Assembly: GCF_005887635.2 (NCBI RefSeq) | Contig: NZ_CP040818.1 | Location: 248,001-312,000 of the forward strand | Direction of reading: 5' to 3' | DNA length: 64,000 bases | DNA from: Paroceanicella profunda | GTDB lineage: Bacteria > Pseudomonadota > Alphaproteobacteria > Rhodobacterales > Rhodobacteraceae | Shown here: positions 55,622-64,000 of the stretch, piece by piece | How positions within the stretch are numbered: position 1 is the first letter of the stretch | Layout of the letters: each line of letters starts with the position of its first letter | Position numbers and translations under genes: made by a program | The notes under the pieces: generated by a model | The model's database searches: none | Told to the model about the DNA's origin: nothing | Seen by the model: only the letters and a program-made list of their open reading frames with translations

Positions 55622-55711
55622 CAAGCCGGGCGCACGCAAGCCGGGCGCGCGCAGGCCGGGCGCGCGCAAGCCGGGCGCGCGCAAGCCGGGCGCGCGCAAG
55701 CCGGGCCCTGC
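55622..55711. repeat. 15-bp tandem repeat, six copies
   Basis: CAAGCCGGGCGCGCG and close variants repeat six times immediately after the transporter operon, before a C/G-rich stretch with looser repeats up to 55781. In one frame it gives LRAPG pentapeptides but no gene. Confidence 0.92.
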
Positions 55712-55781
55712 GCAGGGCGGTTCCGCGCGGCCGGGTCCGCGCAGGGCGGGTCCGCACCACCGGGTCCGCGCAGGGCGCGGA

Positions 55782-56741
55782 TCACACCACCACGTCATGC
55801 TCCGGCGGGGCCGCGCCGCGGGCGATGGCGGCGAGGTTGACGAAGATCCGGCGCAGCGTGGGCTCGAAACTCTCCGCCGAGACGGCGCCGAGATGCGGGG
55901 TCACGATCACCCGGTCCAGCCGCGCCAGCCGGTGGCCCGGCGTCATCGGCTCCACCGCGAAAACATCGGTGGCCGCCCCGCGCAGCGCGCCGGCCTCGAT
56001 GGCGTCGGCCAGGGCCTCCTCGTCCACCACGCCGCCGCGCGCGAGGTTGACCAGCAGCGCGCCCGGCTTCATCCGCGACAGCGCCGCCGCGCCGATCAGC
56101 CCGGTGGTGTCCGGCGTGAGCGCGCAGTGCAGCGACACCACATCCGCCTCCGCCAGCAGCGTGTCCAGCGGCACGTAGCGCACGCCCAGCGCCGCCTCCT
56201 CCGCCGCCGGCAGGCGCCGGCGCTTGGTGTAGAGCAGCCCGCAGCCGAAGCCGCGCAGCAGCCGGGCCAGCGCCGTGCCGATGTGCCCCAGCCCCACGAT
56301 GCCCACCACCTTGCCCGAGAGCGTGCCGGAGGTGGGCGCCAGCGCGCCCTTCGCCCAGGCCCCGCCGCGCAGGGCCACGTGCCCGCGCACGATGTTGCGC
56401 TCCAGCGCCAGCATCATGCCCAGCGCGGTTTCCGCCACCGCCACCGCGTTCGAGCCGGTGGTGCGCAGCACCCGCACCCCGTGCGCCCGGGCGGCGTCGC
56501 AGTCGATGTTGTCATAGCCCACGCCCCACTTGTGCACGGCCGCGAGACCGGGCACCTCCATCATCGCCGCGGTCACCGGCACGTCGCCGGTGATGGCGAA
56601 GCGCGCGCCGGTGAGCGCCGCAAGCTGGTCCCGCGGCGCCCGGCTCGCGGCGGTGCCGATCTCCCATCCCTCCGGCAGGAGGGCCGCCACCCGCGCCAGC
56701 CGCTCCGGCGCAACCGGGTCCAGCATCACCACCCGGGTCAT
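55782..56741 (-). CDS. D-2-hydroxyacid dehydrogenase
   Basis: 319-residue NAD-dependent enzyme of the phosphoglycerate/hydroxypyruvate dehydrogenase group. Rossmann loop VVGIVGLGHIGTALARLL (about 145-162), catalytic arginine in LVNLARGGVVDE, glutamate in DVFAVEPM and histidine in VTPHLGAVS are all present. A GGAGGGGGG site precedes the ATG. It starts 15 bases after the gamma-glutamyltransferase-like stop, so the two are probably co-transcribed. Confidence 0.9.
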   Translation of the reverse strand: MTRVVMLDPVAPERLARVAALLPEGWEIGTAASRAPRDQLAALTGARFAITGDVPVTAAMMEVPGLAAVHKWGVGYDNIDCDAARAHGVRVLRTTGSNAVAVAETALGMMLALERNIVRGHVALRGGAWAKGALAPTSGTLSGKVVGIVGLGHIGTALARLLRGFGCGLLYTKRRRLPAAEEAALGVRYVPLDTLLAEADVVSLHCALTPDTTGLIGAAALSRMKPGALLVNLARGGVVDEEALADAIEAGALRGAATDVFAVEPMTPGHRLARLDRVIVTPHLGAVSAESFEPTLRRIFVNLAAIARGAAPPEHDVVV

Positions 56742-56755
56742 TCCGCCCCCCTCCA

Positions 56756-58423
56756 TCAGATCGCGAAGCGCACGCCGGGGCGGGCCAGCCCGCCGCCGAG
56801 CGCGCCCACCGTGCCGTCGGCCCGCCAGCAGGCGGCGCCGGTCATCATGCCGTCCGGGGCGAAGGCGATGGCGTTCATGCCGCCGCCGATATGCGGCTCC
56901 ACCCGCACCTGGTGGCCGCGCGCCTCCAGCGCGGCGCGGGCGCCGGCATAGCCCGGTTCGATCTCCACCGCGCCGCCCTGGGTCCAGATCCGCGGCGCTT
57001 CCACCGCCGATTGCAAGTCCATGCCGTGGTCCAGCAGGTTCACGATGGCCTGCATGGCGGAGGGGAAGATGCGCACCGCCCCCGGCAGGCCCAGCGCGAA
57101 CACCGGCCGGCCGTCCTTCAGCACCATCATCGGCGCCATGGAGGTGGGCACCCGCTTGCCCGGCGCGATGGAGAGCGCGCGGCCCGGCACGGGGTCGAAG
57201 TTGCACATGTAATTGTTCGGGATGATCCCGGTGCCCGGCACCATGAAGCGCGCGCCGAACAGCCCGTTGATGGTGTGCGTGGCCGAGACGATCATGCCGT
57301 CGCGGTCCGCCACGGTGACATGGGTGGTGTCGCGGCTTTCCGCCGGCTGGGGCGCCTCGGCAATGCCGCCCATGGCGCGCACCCGGGCGCGGCCGGCGCG
57401 CGCATGGGCCTGCGAGATGTAGCGCGCCACCGGCACATCCACGAACTCCGGGTCGCCGGAGGCGGCGCGCCGGTCCTCGAAGGCCACGCGCATCACCTCG
57501 GCGAGGAGGTGCAGCAGCTCCGGGCTGCCGAAGCCCATGCCGGCCAGGTCGAAACCCTCCAGCATGTTGAGCATCTGCACCACGTGCACTCCGGAGGAGG
57601 CCGGCGGCGGCGGCCCCACGATGTCATGCCCGCGGTAGCGCCCGAAGATCGCCGCGCGCTCCAGCGGCCGGTAGGCGGCGAGATCGGCCAGCGTGACATA
57701 GCCCGCATCCGCGCCCCCGGTGGCGAGCCGGTCGCACAGCGCCCGCCCCAGCGCGCCGCCGTGCAGCGCCGCCGCTCCCTCGCGCGCGATCAGCTCCAGG
57801 CTGGCGGCGTAGTCCCCCATCACCAGGCGCGCGCCGGGCTGCGGCGGCGCGCCGCCCGGCAGCATGACGGCGGCGATCTCCGGGTCCGCCGCGAGGTCCG
57901 CGGCCTGGCTGGCGATGGCCCCGGCCAGGTAATCCGTCACCGTGAAGCCGCGCCGGGCCAGCGCGATGGCCGGCGCCACCACGTCGGCGAAGGATAGGCG
58001 GCCGTGGCGCGTCTGCATGTGGTGCCAGCCGGCGAGGTTTCCCGGCACGGCCACGGCGGAGGCGCCCACCAGGTTGCGCCGGTCCTTCGTGGGGGGGAAG
58101 GTGGCGTCGGGCTCCTCCACCGGCTCGTAGATCTCCGGATGGGTGGCGGCGGCGGCGGTGGAGAGCGCGTCCACCACCACGTGCTCGCCGCCGGGCAGGC
58201 GGATGTGCGCGAGGCCGCCGCCGGCCACGCCCACCATCATCGGCTCCACCACGGTGAGCGCCATGAGCGCGGCCACCGCCGCGTCCACCGCGTTGCCGCC
58301 CTCGGCGAGCACCTGCTGCCCGGCCAGCGTTCCGAGCGGGTGATTGGTGACGACCATGCCCCCGGCCCCTGTGGCGGGGCGCTTCTCGCAGGTGAAGGTG
58401 AGCGGCGCGGCTGGATCGGACAT
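56756..58423 (-). CDS. Gamma-glutamyltransferase-family protein
   Basis: 555-residue Ntn hydrolase precursor. N-terminal MVVTNHPLGTLAGQQVLAEGGNAVDAA-like motif (given in part), PPPPASSGVHVVQMLNMLEGF, and the autoprocessing threonine in SRDTTHVTVAD, after which the small subunit begins. No signal peptide is seen, unlike periplasmic Ggt, suggesting a cytosolic YwrD/PuuD-like hydrolase role. With the nearby FAD amine oxidase it may remove a gamma-glutamyl group, an inference from context only. Confidence 0.88.
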   Translation of the reverse strand: MSDPAAPLTFTCEKRPATGAGGMVVTNHPLGTLAGQQVLAEGGNAVDAAVAALMALTVVEPMMVGVAGGGLAHIRLPGGEHVVVDALSTAAAATHPEIYEPVEEPDATFPPTKDRRNLVGASAVAVPGNLAGWHHMQTRHGRLSFADVVAPAIALARRGFTVTDYLAGAIASQAADLAADPEIAAVMLPGGAPPQPGARLVMGDYAASLELIAREGAAALHGGALGRALCDRLATGGADAGYVTLADLAAYRPLERAAIFGRYRGHDIVGPPPPASSGVHVVQMLNMLEGFDLAGMGFGSPELLHLLAEVMRVAFEDRRAASGDPEFVDVPVARYISQAHARAGRARVRAMGGIAEAPQPAESRDTTHVTVADRDGMIVSATHTINGLFGARFMVPGTGIIPNNYMCNFDPVPGRALSIAPGKRVPTSMAPMMVLKDGRPVFALGLPGAVRIFPSAMQAIVNLLDHGMDLQSAVEAPRIWTQGGAVEIEPGYAGARAALEARGHQVRVEPHIGGGMNAIAFAPDGMMTGAACWRADGTVGALGGGLARPGVRFAI

Positions 58424-59035
58424 GGACTTCCCCGGGACTGACCGCCCGGAGGACCGCCCGGGCGCCTCCCAGACCTAGCCGAGCCGCGCGGCTTTGCCAA
58501 AGGGGATGTCGTCTCCGGATGCCATGCCGGAGCCGTCGCGCTCCCGGGCTCCGGAGGCCGTTGCCCCGTCGCGAGGCCCCGGCACCGGGCGCGGCCAGCC
58601 TCCCGGCGACGCGGGCACCCTGCGGCACGGCCGGCCTGAAGGGAGAGGGAGAGGAGGGATGACCCAGGAGGCCTCGCGGCGAGGCGGATGCCGCCGGGCC
58701 GGCGCGCTGCAGGTCGGGGGCTGCCGCCGGGAGCCGAGGCATCGCGACGGGGCAGGCTCCGCCGGGGCCTCGCGGCGGGGTGGATGCGCCGGGTGGGTGC
58801 GCTGCACGGGGCGGCTGCCGCCGGGGGCCGAAGCCTTGCGGCGGGGGAGGTGCCGCCGGGGCCGGTGCATTGCAGCGGGGCGGCGCTGCCGGGCTTCTGC
58901 GTCGTCGGCCTGATCGGGCACGGGGAGCGAGGCGCCGCACGGGCCGGGCGGGCGGCGCTCCCGCCGCGCGGGCGCCGGGGGCGCGGCGGGATGGTGTCTC
59001 CCGCGCGGCGCCGGTCCGGGCCGCGCGGGGGGGCG
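58424..59035. repeat. Spacer with a degenerate 100-bp duplication
   Basis: CCTCGCGGCGAGGCGGATG (about 58672) and CCTCGCGGCGGGGTGGATG (about 58770) start two diverged units of about 100 bases; parts of a third follow. Long frames on both strands are repeat-like and lack start signals. No other feature is recognised. Confidence 0.6.
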
Positions 59036-61270
59036 TCAGGCGACGCCGGGGCGGGCCCGGTCGCCGCGCAGCAGGATCAGCAGCACCACGATCGCTCCGG
59101 CCGAGATCGCCGCCCAGTGGGTGGAGATCAGCAGCAGCCCGGCCAGCGAGAGGGCGATCTTCTCCCACAGCACCAGGTCGCGCCGGAACCAGCCGATGTA
59201 GGCCGCCGAGAGCGCCAGCACCCCCAGCAGCCCGGAGAGCAGCGCGGTGATGAACTCCACCCAGGTGAAGTTCACGAACAGCAGGCTGGGCGCGTAGATG
59301 AACATGAACGGCACCAGCGCCTTGCCCATGGACAGGCGGAAGGCCGTGGTGCCGGTGCTCATCGGCTCGCTGCGCGCCAGCCCCGCCGCGGCATAGGCGG
59401 CCAGCGCCACGGGGGGTGTCACGTCCGCCAGCACGCCGAAGTAGAACACGAAGAAATGCGTGGCGATCAGCGGCACCCCGAATTCGGTCAGCGCCGGGGC
59501 GGCGATGGAGGCCAGGATGATGTAGGTGGGCGTGGTGGGGATGCCCGCGCCCATCACGATGCAGGCGATGGCCACGAACAGCAGCCCGAAGAACAGCGCC
59601 AGCCCGTTCTCGGACAGCAGCCCGGTGAAATCCAGCCCCACGGCCAGGGTGGCCACGTCATGCGCAAGCTGCACCACCGCGGCGGAGAACTTGAAGCCCA
59701 GGCCGGTGAGCGTGGTCATGCCCAGGAGAAAGCCCACGCAGGCGCAGGCCGCGCCGATGGCGAGCGCGAATTTCGCCCCGTCCTCGAAGCCGCGCAGCAG
59801 CCGCGGCGGGGTGAGCACGGTGGAGGTGTCCATCGTGGTGTTGCCGAGCGCGCGCATCCCCAGCGGCACGTAGGAGAACACGATGGTCAGGATGATGCCC
59901 CAGAAGGCGGCCAGGAAGGGCGTGTACTGCATCAGCAGCATCGCCACCATCACGCCCAGCGGGATGAACAGGTGCCAGGAGCGCGCCAGGATGGCGCGGA
60001 ACTGCGGGATCCGGTCCTTCGAGAGGCCCTGCAGCCCCAGCCGCTTCGCCTCCAGATGCACCATCAGCAGGATGGCCACGTAGTGGAAGCAGGCCGGCAC
60101 GATGGCGATCAGGATGAGCTCGTTGTAGGGAATGCCCAGCATCTCGGTCATCACGAAGGCCGAGGCGCCCATGATCGGCGGCGTCACCTGCCCGCCGCAG
60201 GAGGCGGAGGCCTCCACCGCCCCGGCGAAGCGGCCGGAGAAGCCGGATCTCTTCATCAGCGGGATGGTGAAGGCCCCGGTGGTCACCGTGTTGGCGATGG
60301 GCGAGCCGGAGATCATCCCGAAGAAGCCGGAGGAGACCACAGACACTTTCGCCGAGCCGCCGGAGGCCCGGCCGGCGATGATGGTGGCGAGGTCGATGAA
60401 CAGCTGCCCCAGCCCGCTCATCTGCGCCAGGATGCCGAAGAGCACGAAGTGGAACACGTAGGTCGCCACCACGCCCACCGCCACGCCGTAGATGCCCTCT
60501 GTGCCCACGAAGAGGTGGTTCACGATGCGGGTGATGGAATAGCCGCGATGCGCGAGTATCCCAGGCAGGTAGGGCCCCACCAGCGCGTAGACGAGGCAGG
60601 CCACGCCGATGTAGGCCAGCGTCGGCCCCATGGTGCGGCGCGTCGCCTCCAGCGTCATCACGATGGCGATGAGCCCCATCATGTACACCGGCTCCGGCGG
60701 GCTGCCGACGTTCTCGATGAAGATGTGCTTGAAGAAGATCGACAGGTAGGCCGAGAACCCCGCGCCGAAGGCGGCGAACACCCAGTCGCGCAGCGCCACC
60801 TTCTCGGGGTCCGCGCCGGGGCGGTTGAACGGCAGGGTGAGCACGATGAGCGCCAGCATCACCGCGCTGAACACGATGCGCAGCGTGCCCGGCGGCAGGG
60901 CCTGCACCAGGTCGTAGAGCAGGTAGAGGTAGAAGCCCGCGAAGATGGCGGAGTCCACCCACAGCCGCCCGGTGGGCCGCGCCCGCTTGCGCGGGAAGAC
61001 GAGGAAGATCAGCCCCATCACGAAGGAGAGGTGGATGGTCCGGTGCATCACCTCGTTGAGCAGGCCGAAGCCGGCAGTGTAGACGTGGAACAGCGACAGC
61101 GCCACCGAGGCCACCGTCACCAGGATGGCGGTGGGGCCGACCAGCTTGCGGAAGTTCGATTCCTGGTCGTATTCCCGGACCAGCGCCTCCACCTCGTCGG
61201 CGGTCAGGGCGGGGTCGGTGTCAGCCGTGGTCTGGCCGCGCGTGTCGGCCGGGGGCGTGCCCTTGGTCAA
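59036..61270 (-). CDS. TRAP transporter fused permease (TAXI type)
   Basis: 744-residue inner-membrane protein fusing the small (DctQ-like, about 40-180) and large (DctM-like, about 200-690) TRAP permease units, as usual for TAXI-type systems. Signatures include SGSPIANTVTTGAFTIPLMKR, ASASCGGQVTPPIMGA and VMGAGIPTTPTYIILA. The ATG at 61270 overlaps the DUF1850 gene by four bases. The system should import an organic acid with a sodium gradient. Confidence 0.93.
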   Translation of the reverse strand: MTKGTPPADTRGQTTADTDPALTADEVEALVREYDQESNFRKLVGPTAILVTVASVALSLFHVYTAGFGLLNEVMHRTIHLSFVMGLIFLVFPRKRARPTGRLWVDSAIFAGFYLYLLYDLVQALPPGTLRIVFSAVMLALIVLTLPFNRPGADPEKVALRDWVFAAFGAGFSAYLSIFFKHIFIENVGSPPEPVYMMGLIAIVMTLEATRRTMGPTLAYIGVACLVYALVGPYLPGILAHRGYSITRIVNHLFVGTEGIYGVAVGVVATYVFHFVLFGILAQMSGLGQLFIDLATIIAGRASGGSAKVSVVSSGFFGMISGSPIANTVTTGAFTIPLMKRSGFSGRFAGAVEASASCGGQVTPPIMGASAFVMTEMLGIPYNELILIAIVPACFHYVAILLMVHLEAKRLGLQGLSKDRIPQFRAILARSWHLFIPLGVMVAMLLMQYTPFLAAFWGIILTIVFSYVPLGMRALGNTTMDTSTVLTPPRLLRGFEDGAKFALAIGAACACVGFLLGMTTLTGLGFKFSAAVVQLAHDVATLAVGLDFTGLLSENGLALFFGLLFVAIACIVMGAGIPTTPTYIILASIAAPALTEFGVPLIATHFFVFYFGVLADVTPPVALAAYAAAGLARSEPMSTGTTAFRLSMGKALVPFMFIYAPSLLFVNFTWVEFITALLSGLLGVLALSAAYIGWFRRDLVLWEKIALSLAGLLLISTHWAAISAGAIVVLLILLRGDRARPGVA

Positions 61271-62223
61271 TGCGGTGTCTCCTCGTCGCAGGGGGCAAGG
61301 GTGAGGGCGCCGTGGCCCAGTTCGGCCAGCGGCAGGTCGGTGCCGGCCACGTGCAGCGTGTTTTCGAACTGCGCCTGGATGCGCAGCGGGATGGGGCCGG
61401 TGCGCCGGTTCATGTCCAGGATGAAGCGGCCGTCCTCGTGCCGCCAGCCGGTGGCGTCGATGTCTCCGGCGATGGAGGGAAGCCCCGCGCCATGCGCCTG
61501 GAACACCTCGGAGGTCTGGACGATCTCGCCGCCCTCCACCCGGTAGAAATCCACCACCGGCGTGCGCGACACCGAGTGGATGAAACTGAGCGAGAAATCG
61601 CCCCCCGGCCCCAGCGGCAGCCGGGCGATCTCACGCCCCTGCCCCCGGGTCTCGGTGAGGCACAGCCAGGCGCGCACGCCCTCCCCGGAGGCCGGAGCGG
61701 CGCTGGCCATGGCCGGGATGGCGACGCCGTCCGCGCCGCGTCCGCCGCCCGCGGCTGCGGGTGCCCCCCCCGCGGCCGCACGGCCGGGGAATGGCCCTTC
61801 GCCCACGGGCGCGGCATCCGTGGCGCCCGGCGTTCCGGCGGCGTCACCCCGCGCAGGCGCCATTGCAGGCGCGGCGCCCACCACGGAGAGCGCTGCCGCC
61901 ATGGCGCCCGGCGCTCCGGAGGCGTCACCCGGCACAGGCGCCATTGCGGGCGCGGCGCCCGCCACGGAGAGCGCTGCCACCATGGCGCCCGTCGCTCCGG
62001 CGGCGTCACCCGGCGCAGGTGCCACGGAGGGTGCGGCTGCCATCGGGACGGCGACTGCCGGGCCGGAAGGCCCTCTCGCGGCACCGGCATGAGGCGCCAC
62101 GGCATCCGCGCCGCCGGGCGTGGCGGCGTGGCCCGTCCCGGCGGTGAGCGTGAGAAGCGGCACGGGGGAGGCGGCGGCCAGCGCCGCCACCCCCGCCATG
62201 CGCAGTTTCCTGCGCAGCGGCAT
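61267..62223 (-). CDS. DUF1850 protein of a TAXI-TRAP operon, with repeat insertion
   Basis: 318 residues: an N-terminal hydrophobic signal or anchor (AGVAALAAASPVPLLTLTAG), a 130-residue alanine/proline-rich insertion, then the conserved DUF1850 domain from about residue 184 (RAWLCLTETRG, DFSLSFIHSVSRTPVVDFYRV). DUF1850 genes regularly sit between the TAXI receptor and permease and are usually only about 120-180 residues; here the extra length is mainly three tandem 27-residue units. Function of the family is unknown. It shares one base with the receptor stop. Confidence 0.85.
   Translation of the reverse strand: MPLRRKLRMAGVAALAAASPVPLLTLTAGTGHAATPGGADAVAPHAGAARGPSGPAVAVPMAAAPSVAPAPGDAAGATGAMVAALSVAGAAPAMAPVPGDASGAPGAMAAALSVVGAAPAMAPARGDAAGTPGATDAAPVGEGPFPGRAAAGGAPAAAGGGRGADGVAIPAMASAAPASGEGVRAWLCLTETRGQGREIARLPLGPGGDFSLSFIHSVSRTPVVDFYRVEGGEIVQTSEVFQAHGAGLPSIAGDIDATGWRHEDGRFILDMNRRTGPIPLRIQAQFENTLHVAGTDLPLAELGHGALTLAPCDEETPH
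61819..62058. repeat. Intragenic 81-bp tandem repeat, three copies
   Basis: Encodes three in-frame units of about 27 residues (for example VAALSVAGAAPAMAPVPGD followed by ASGAPGAM) between the signal segment and the DUF1850 domain. The period is a multiple of three, so copy changes would not shift the frame. Confidence 0.9.
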
Positions 62224-63206
62224 TACTTCGAGACGCCTTTCTCGGCGTAGTACGTCTCTGCGCCCGGATGCACCGGGATCGAGACGCTCTCCAGCGCCTT
62301 GTCGAGCGAGATCTGCTTGCCCATCGGGTGCACCTTGCCCAGCGTCTCGGTGTTCTCGTAAAGCGCCTTGGTCACGGCGTAGATCAGGTCCTCCGGCACC
62401 TCGGCATGGGTGGCCCAGATCGCGCGCACGGCCAGGGTGTCCACATCCGCGTCCACGCCCTTGTAGCTGCCGGCCGGGATGACCGCGTTGGCGTAGTAGG
62501 GCTGGGTTTCCTGCAGCCTGGCGATGGCCGGCCCGTGCAGCGGCACGATGCGGATGTCATGGCCGGTGGCAAGGTCGGTCACCGAGGAGGTGGGCAGGCC
62601 GGCGGTGATCAGCGAGGCGTCCAGGTTGCCGTCCTTGATCTTGTCCACGGACTGGGCGAACGAGGAGTAATCCTCCGACACGTCCTCGCGGGTCATGCCA
62701 TGCGCCTCCAGCAGGTCGCCCAGCAGCTGCCACTGGCCGGAGCCGGGGGAGCCGGAGGACACGGTCTTGCCCTTCAGGTCCTCGAATGTCTCGATGCCGC
62801 TGTCCGCGCGCACCACGAGCTGCACCGTCTCGGGGTAGAGCGCGCCGATGGCCCGCAGGTTCTCCAGCGCGCCGGAGTCGAACTGCGCCACGCCGCGGTA
62901 GGCCGCGTCCAGGATGTCGGCGGCCACGAAGGCGGATTCGATCTCGCCGCGGCCCAGAAGCTGCGCGTTGGCCACCGAGGCGTTGCCGGTCTCCGCCGTG
63001 GCGGAGATCTTCGTGTCCGGCATCTCCGCGGTGTTGGAGATCAGCTGCGCGAGCATGCCGCCGAGCGGGTAGTAGGTGCCGCCGGTGCCGCCGGTGGCGA
63101 TGCCGAAGAACAGCCGGCTCTGCGCGAGGCCGGGCACGGAGGTCAGGCCCGCCAGCGTCGCCGCAGCGGCCGTGGTGCCCAGGAATTTGCGCCGGGAAAA
63201 GGTCAT
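62223..63206 (-). CDS. TAXI-family periplasmic receptor of the TRAP system
   Basis: 327 residues with a twin-arginine-type signal (SRRKFLGTTAAAATLAG) and the TAXI fold: FGIATGGTGGTYYPLGGMLA near the mature start, GRGEIESAFVAADI, and KTVSSGSPGSGQWQLLGDLLE. First gene of a three-gene operon with DUF1850 and the permease. Known ligands of this group include glutamate, glutamine and alpha-ketoglutarate; the divergent N-formylglutamate enzyme would suit such a substrate. Confidence 0.92.
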   Translation of the reverse strand: MTFSRRKFLGTTAAAATLAGLTSVPGLAQSRLFFGIATGGTGGTYYPLGGMLAQLISNTAEMPDTKISATAETGNASVANAQLLGRGEIESAFVAADILDAAYRGVAQFDSGALENLRAIGALYPETVQLVVRADSGIETFEDLKGKTVSSGSPGSGQWQLLGDLLEAHGMTREDVSEDYSSFAQSVDKIKDGNLDASLITAGLPTSSVTDLATGHDIRIVPLHGPAIARLQETQPYYANAVIPAGSYKGVDADVDTLAVRAIWATHAEVPEDLIYAVTKALYENTETLGKVHPMGKQISLDKALESVSIPVHPGAETYYAEKGVSK

Positions 63207-63293
63207 GCTGTGTCCTCCTTGTCGGACGGGGGTCGCCCCCGCTCCCGCAGGGCCGCCGGAGCGGCCGCGGGGCGGCGGTCAGGTGAAACTTTC

Positions 63294-63321
63294 TTGACGC
63301 TCACGTTTTGCATGTCAATAA
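63294..63321 (+). promoter_or_regulatory. Possible promoter of the N-formylglutamate amidohydrolase gene
   Basis: TTGACG (63294-63299) and CAATAA (63316-63321) with 16 bases between, 27 bases before the GTG start, in an AT-richer stretch of the divergent spacer. Confidence 0.45.
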
Positions 63322-63348
63322 CCGTTTTCAGATGCGAAAGGAGTCCTC

Positions 63349-64000
63349 GTGAGCGATTACGCCGATCTTCCTCTGTTCGAGCAGGTGCGGGGAACCACGC
63401 CGCTGCTGCTGAACGTGCCGCACGCCGGCACCGCGCTGCCCGACGCGCTGCGCGCCCGGCTGCGCCCCGACGCGCTGGAGCTGCGCGACACCGACTGGCA
63501 CATGGACGCCATTGCCCGCGACGTGCTGCCCGAGGGCGCCGGCCTGCTGGCCGCCCTGCCCTCGCGCTACGTGGTCGACCTCAACCGCCCGGCCGATGAC
63601 ACGCCGCTCTACGCCGGCGCCACCACCGGCCTCGTCTCCACCATCGATTTCGACGGCACCCCGCTCTACCGCCCGGGCCAGGAGCCCGACGCGGCGGACC
63701 GCGCGGCCCGGCTCGCCGCGGTCTGGCGGCCCTACCACGCGGCGCTGGACGCGGAGATCGCCCGGCTGCGCGCCGCGCATGGCTACTGCCTGCTGCTGGA
63801 CGTGCATTCGATCCGCTCCCGGGTGCCGCGGCTGTTCGAGGGCCGGTTGCCGGACCTGAACCTGGGCACCGCCTCCGGGGCCAGCTGCGCGCCGGCGCTG
63901 GCGCAGGCCGCCTTCGCCGCCCTGCAGGCCAGCGGCCTCACCGCGGTGCGCGACGGGCGCTTCAAGGGCGGCCACATCACCCGCCACTACGGCCGGCCGG
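63349..64000 (+). CDS. N-formylglutamate amidohydrolase family protein (cut by window edge)
   Basis: 217 complete codons from the GTG at 63349, preceded by AAAGGAG; the C-terminus lies beyond the right edge. The protein belongs to the HutG-type FGase family that deformylates N-formyl-L-glutamate in histidine breakdown. Visible motifs: LLLNVPHAGTALPD with a metal histidine (about 24), RDTDWHMD, SRYVVDLNRP, LLLDVHSIRSRVPR and GGHITRHYGRP. It is divergent from the TAXI-TRAP operon, which may bring in a glutamate-like substrate. Confidence 0.9.
   Translation, partial: MSDYADLPLFEQVRGTTPLLLNVPHAGTALPDALRARLRPDALELRDTDWHMDAIARDVLPEGAGLLAALPSRYVVDLNRPADDTPLYAGATTGLVSTIDFDGTPLYRPGQEPDAADRAARLAAVWRPYHAALDAEIARLRAAHGYCLLLDVHSIRSRVPRLFEGRLPDLNLGTASGASCAPALAQAAFAALQASGLTAVRDGRFKGGHITRHYGRP

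Overview
The window is a very GC-rich (visibly about 70%) stretch of an alphaproteobacterial chromosome, most likely a member of the Rhodobacterales. This rests on the order mraZ-rsmH-ftsL-ftsI-murE-murF-mraY-murD-ftsW-murG-murC-murB, on an RNase P RNA gene and an AmpD-like amidase upstream of mraZ, and on the many ABC/TRAP uptake systems paired with amino-acid and amine catabolism. The species cannot be named from the sequence alone.

Region 1 (1-18.4 kb, minus strand) is the division and cell-wall (dcw) cluster. Genes overlap by 1-4 bases from mraZ to murF. The cluster is opened twice: by a 380-base spacer between mraY and murD, and by a 4.6-kb interval between murD and ftsW. That interval holds two unrelated genes (a ClpP/crotonase-fold periplasmic protein and a membrane protein), a four-copy 117-bp repeat and a composite dispersed element. 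The murB end is cut by the window edge.

Region 2 (18.4-22.4 kb) holds the mraZ control region, rnpB with its own promoter, a cytosolic amidase, a MetE-like methyltransferase and a small unknown protein. Region 3 (22.4-26.7 kb) holds an AbrB-family membrane protein and an ECF41-type sigma factor paired with an AhpD-like protein; the ECF41 promoter motif lies upstream of the pair. Region 4 (26.7-33.8 kb) is a valine catabolic operon (mmsA, isobutyryl-CoA dehydrogenase, 3-hydroxyisobutyryl-CoA hydrolase, mmsB) with a divergent LysR regulator, followed by a PRC-barrel protein.

Region 5 (34.3-48.8 kb) contains a HAD hydrolase, then an apparent catabolic unit: an IclR regulator, a minus-strand operon (branched-chain-type ABC transporter, short-chain dehydrogenase, polysaccharide-deacetylase-type hydrolase, cytochrome P450), a divergent cytosolic penicillin-acylase-family Ntn hydrolase, and a second dehydrogenase. 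Three similar dyads (GTAT/GATA arms, 7-base spacer) lie upstream of the IclR gene and in the transporter/acylase control region. I read this as one regulon for uptake and breakdown of an unknown amide-bearing compound.

Region 6 (49.2-58.4 kb) is a polyamine-type ABC transporter with a divergent XRE-cupin regulator and a FAD-dependent amine oxidase, followed by a D-2-hydroxyacid dehydrogenase and a gamma-glutamyltransferase-like enzyme. Region 7 (59.0-64.0 kb) is a TAXI-TRAP uptake system (receptor, DUF1850, fused permease) divergent from an N-formylglutamate amidohydrolase that runs off the window.

The most unusual property is the non-coding DNA. Many of the longer spacers carry a tandem repeat, with units of 6, 7, 15, 19, 27, 108 or 117 bp; an 81-bp unit lies inside a gene. 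Two inverted copies of a composite element (a 132-bp core with 17-bp perfect terminal inverted repeats, homologous flanks and heptanucleotide arrays) sit downstream of unrelated genes.
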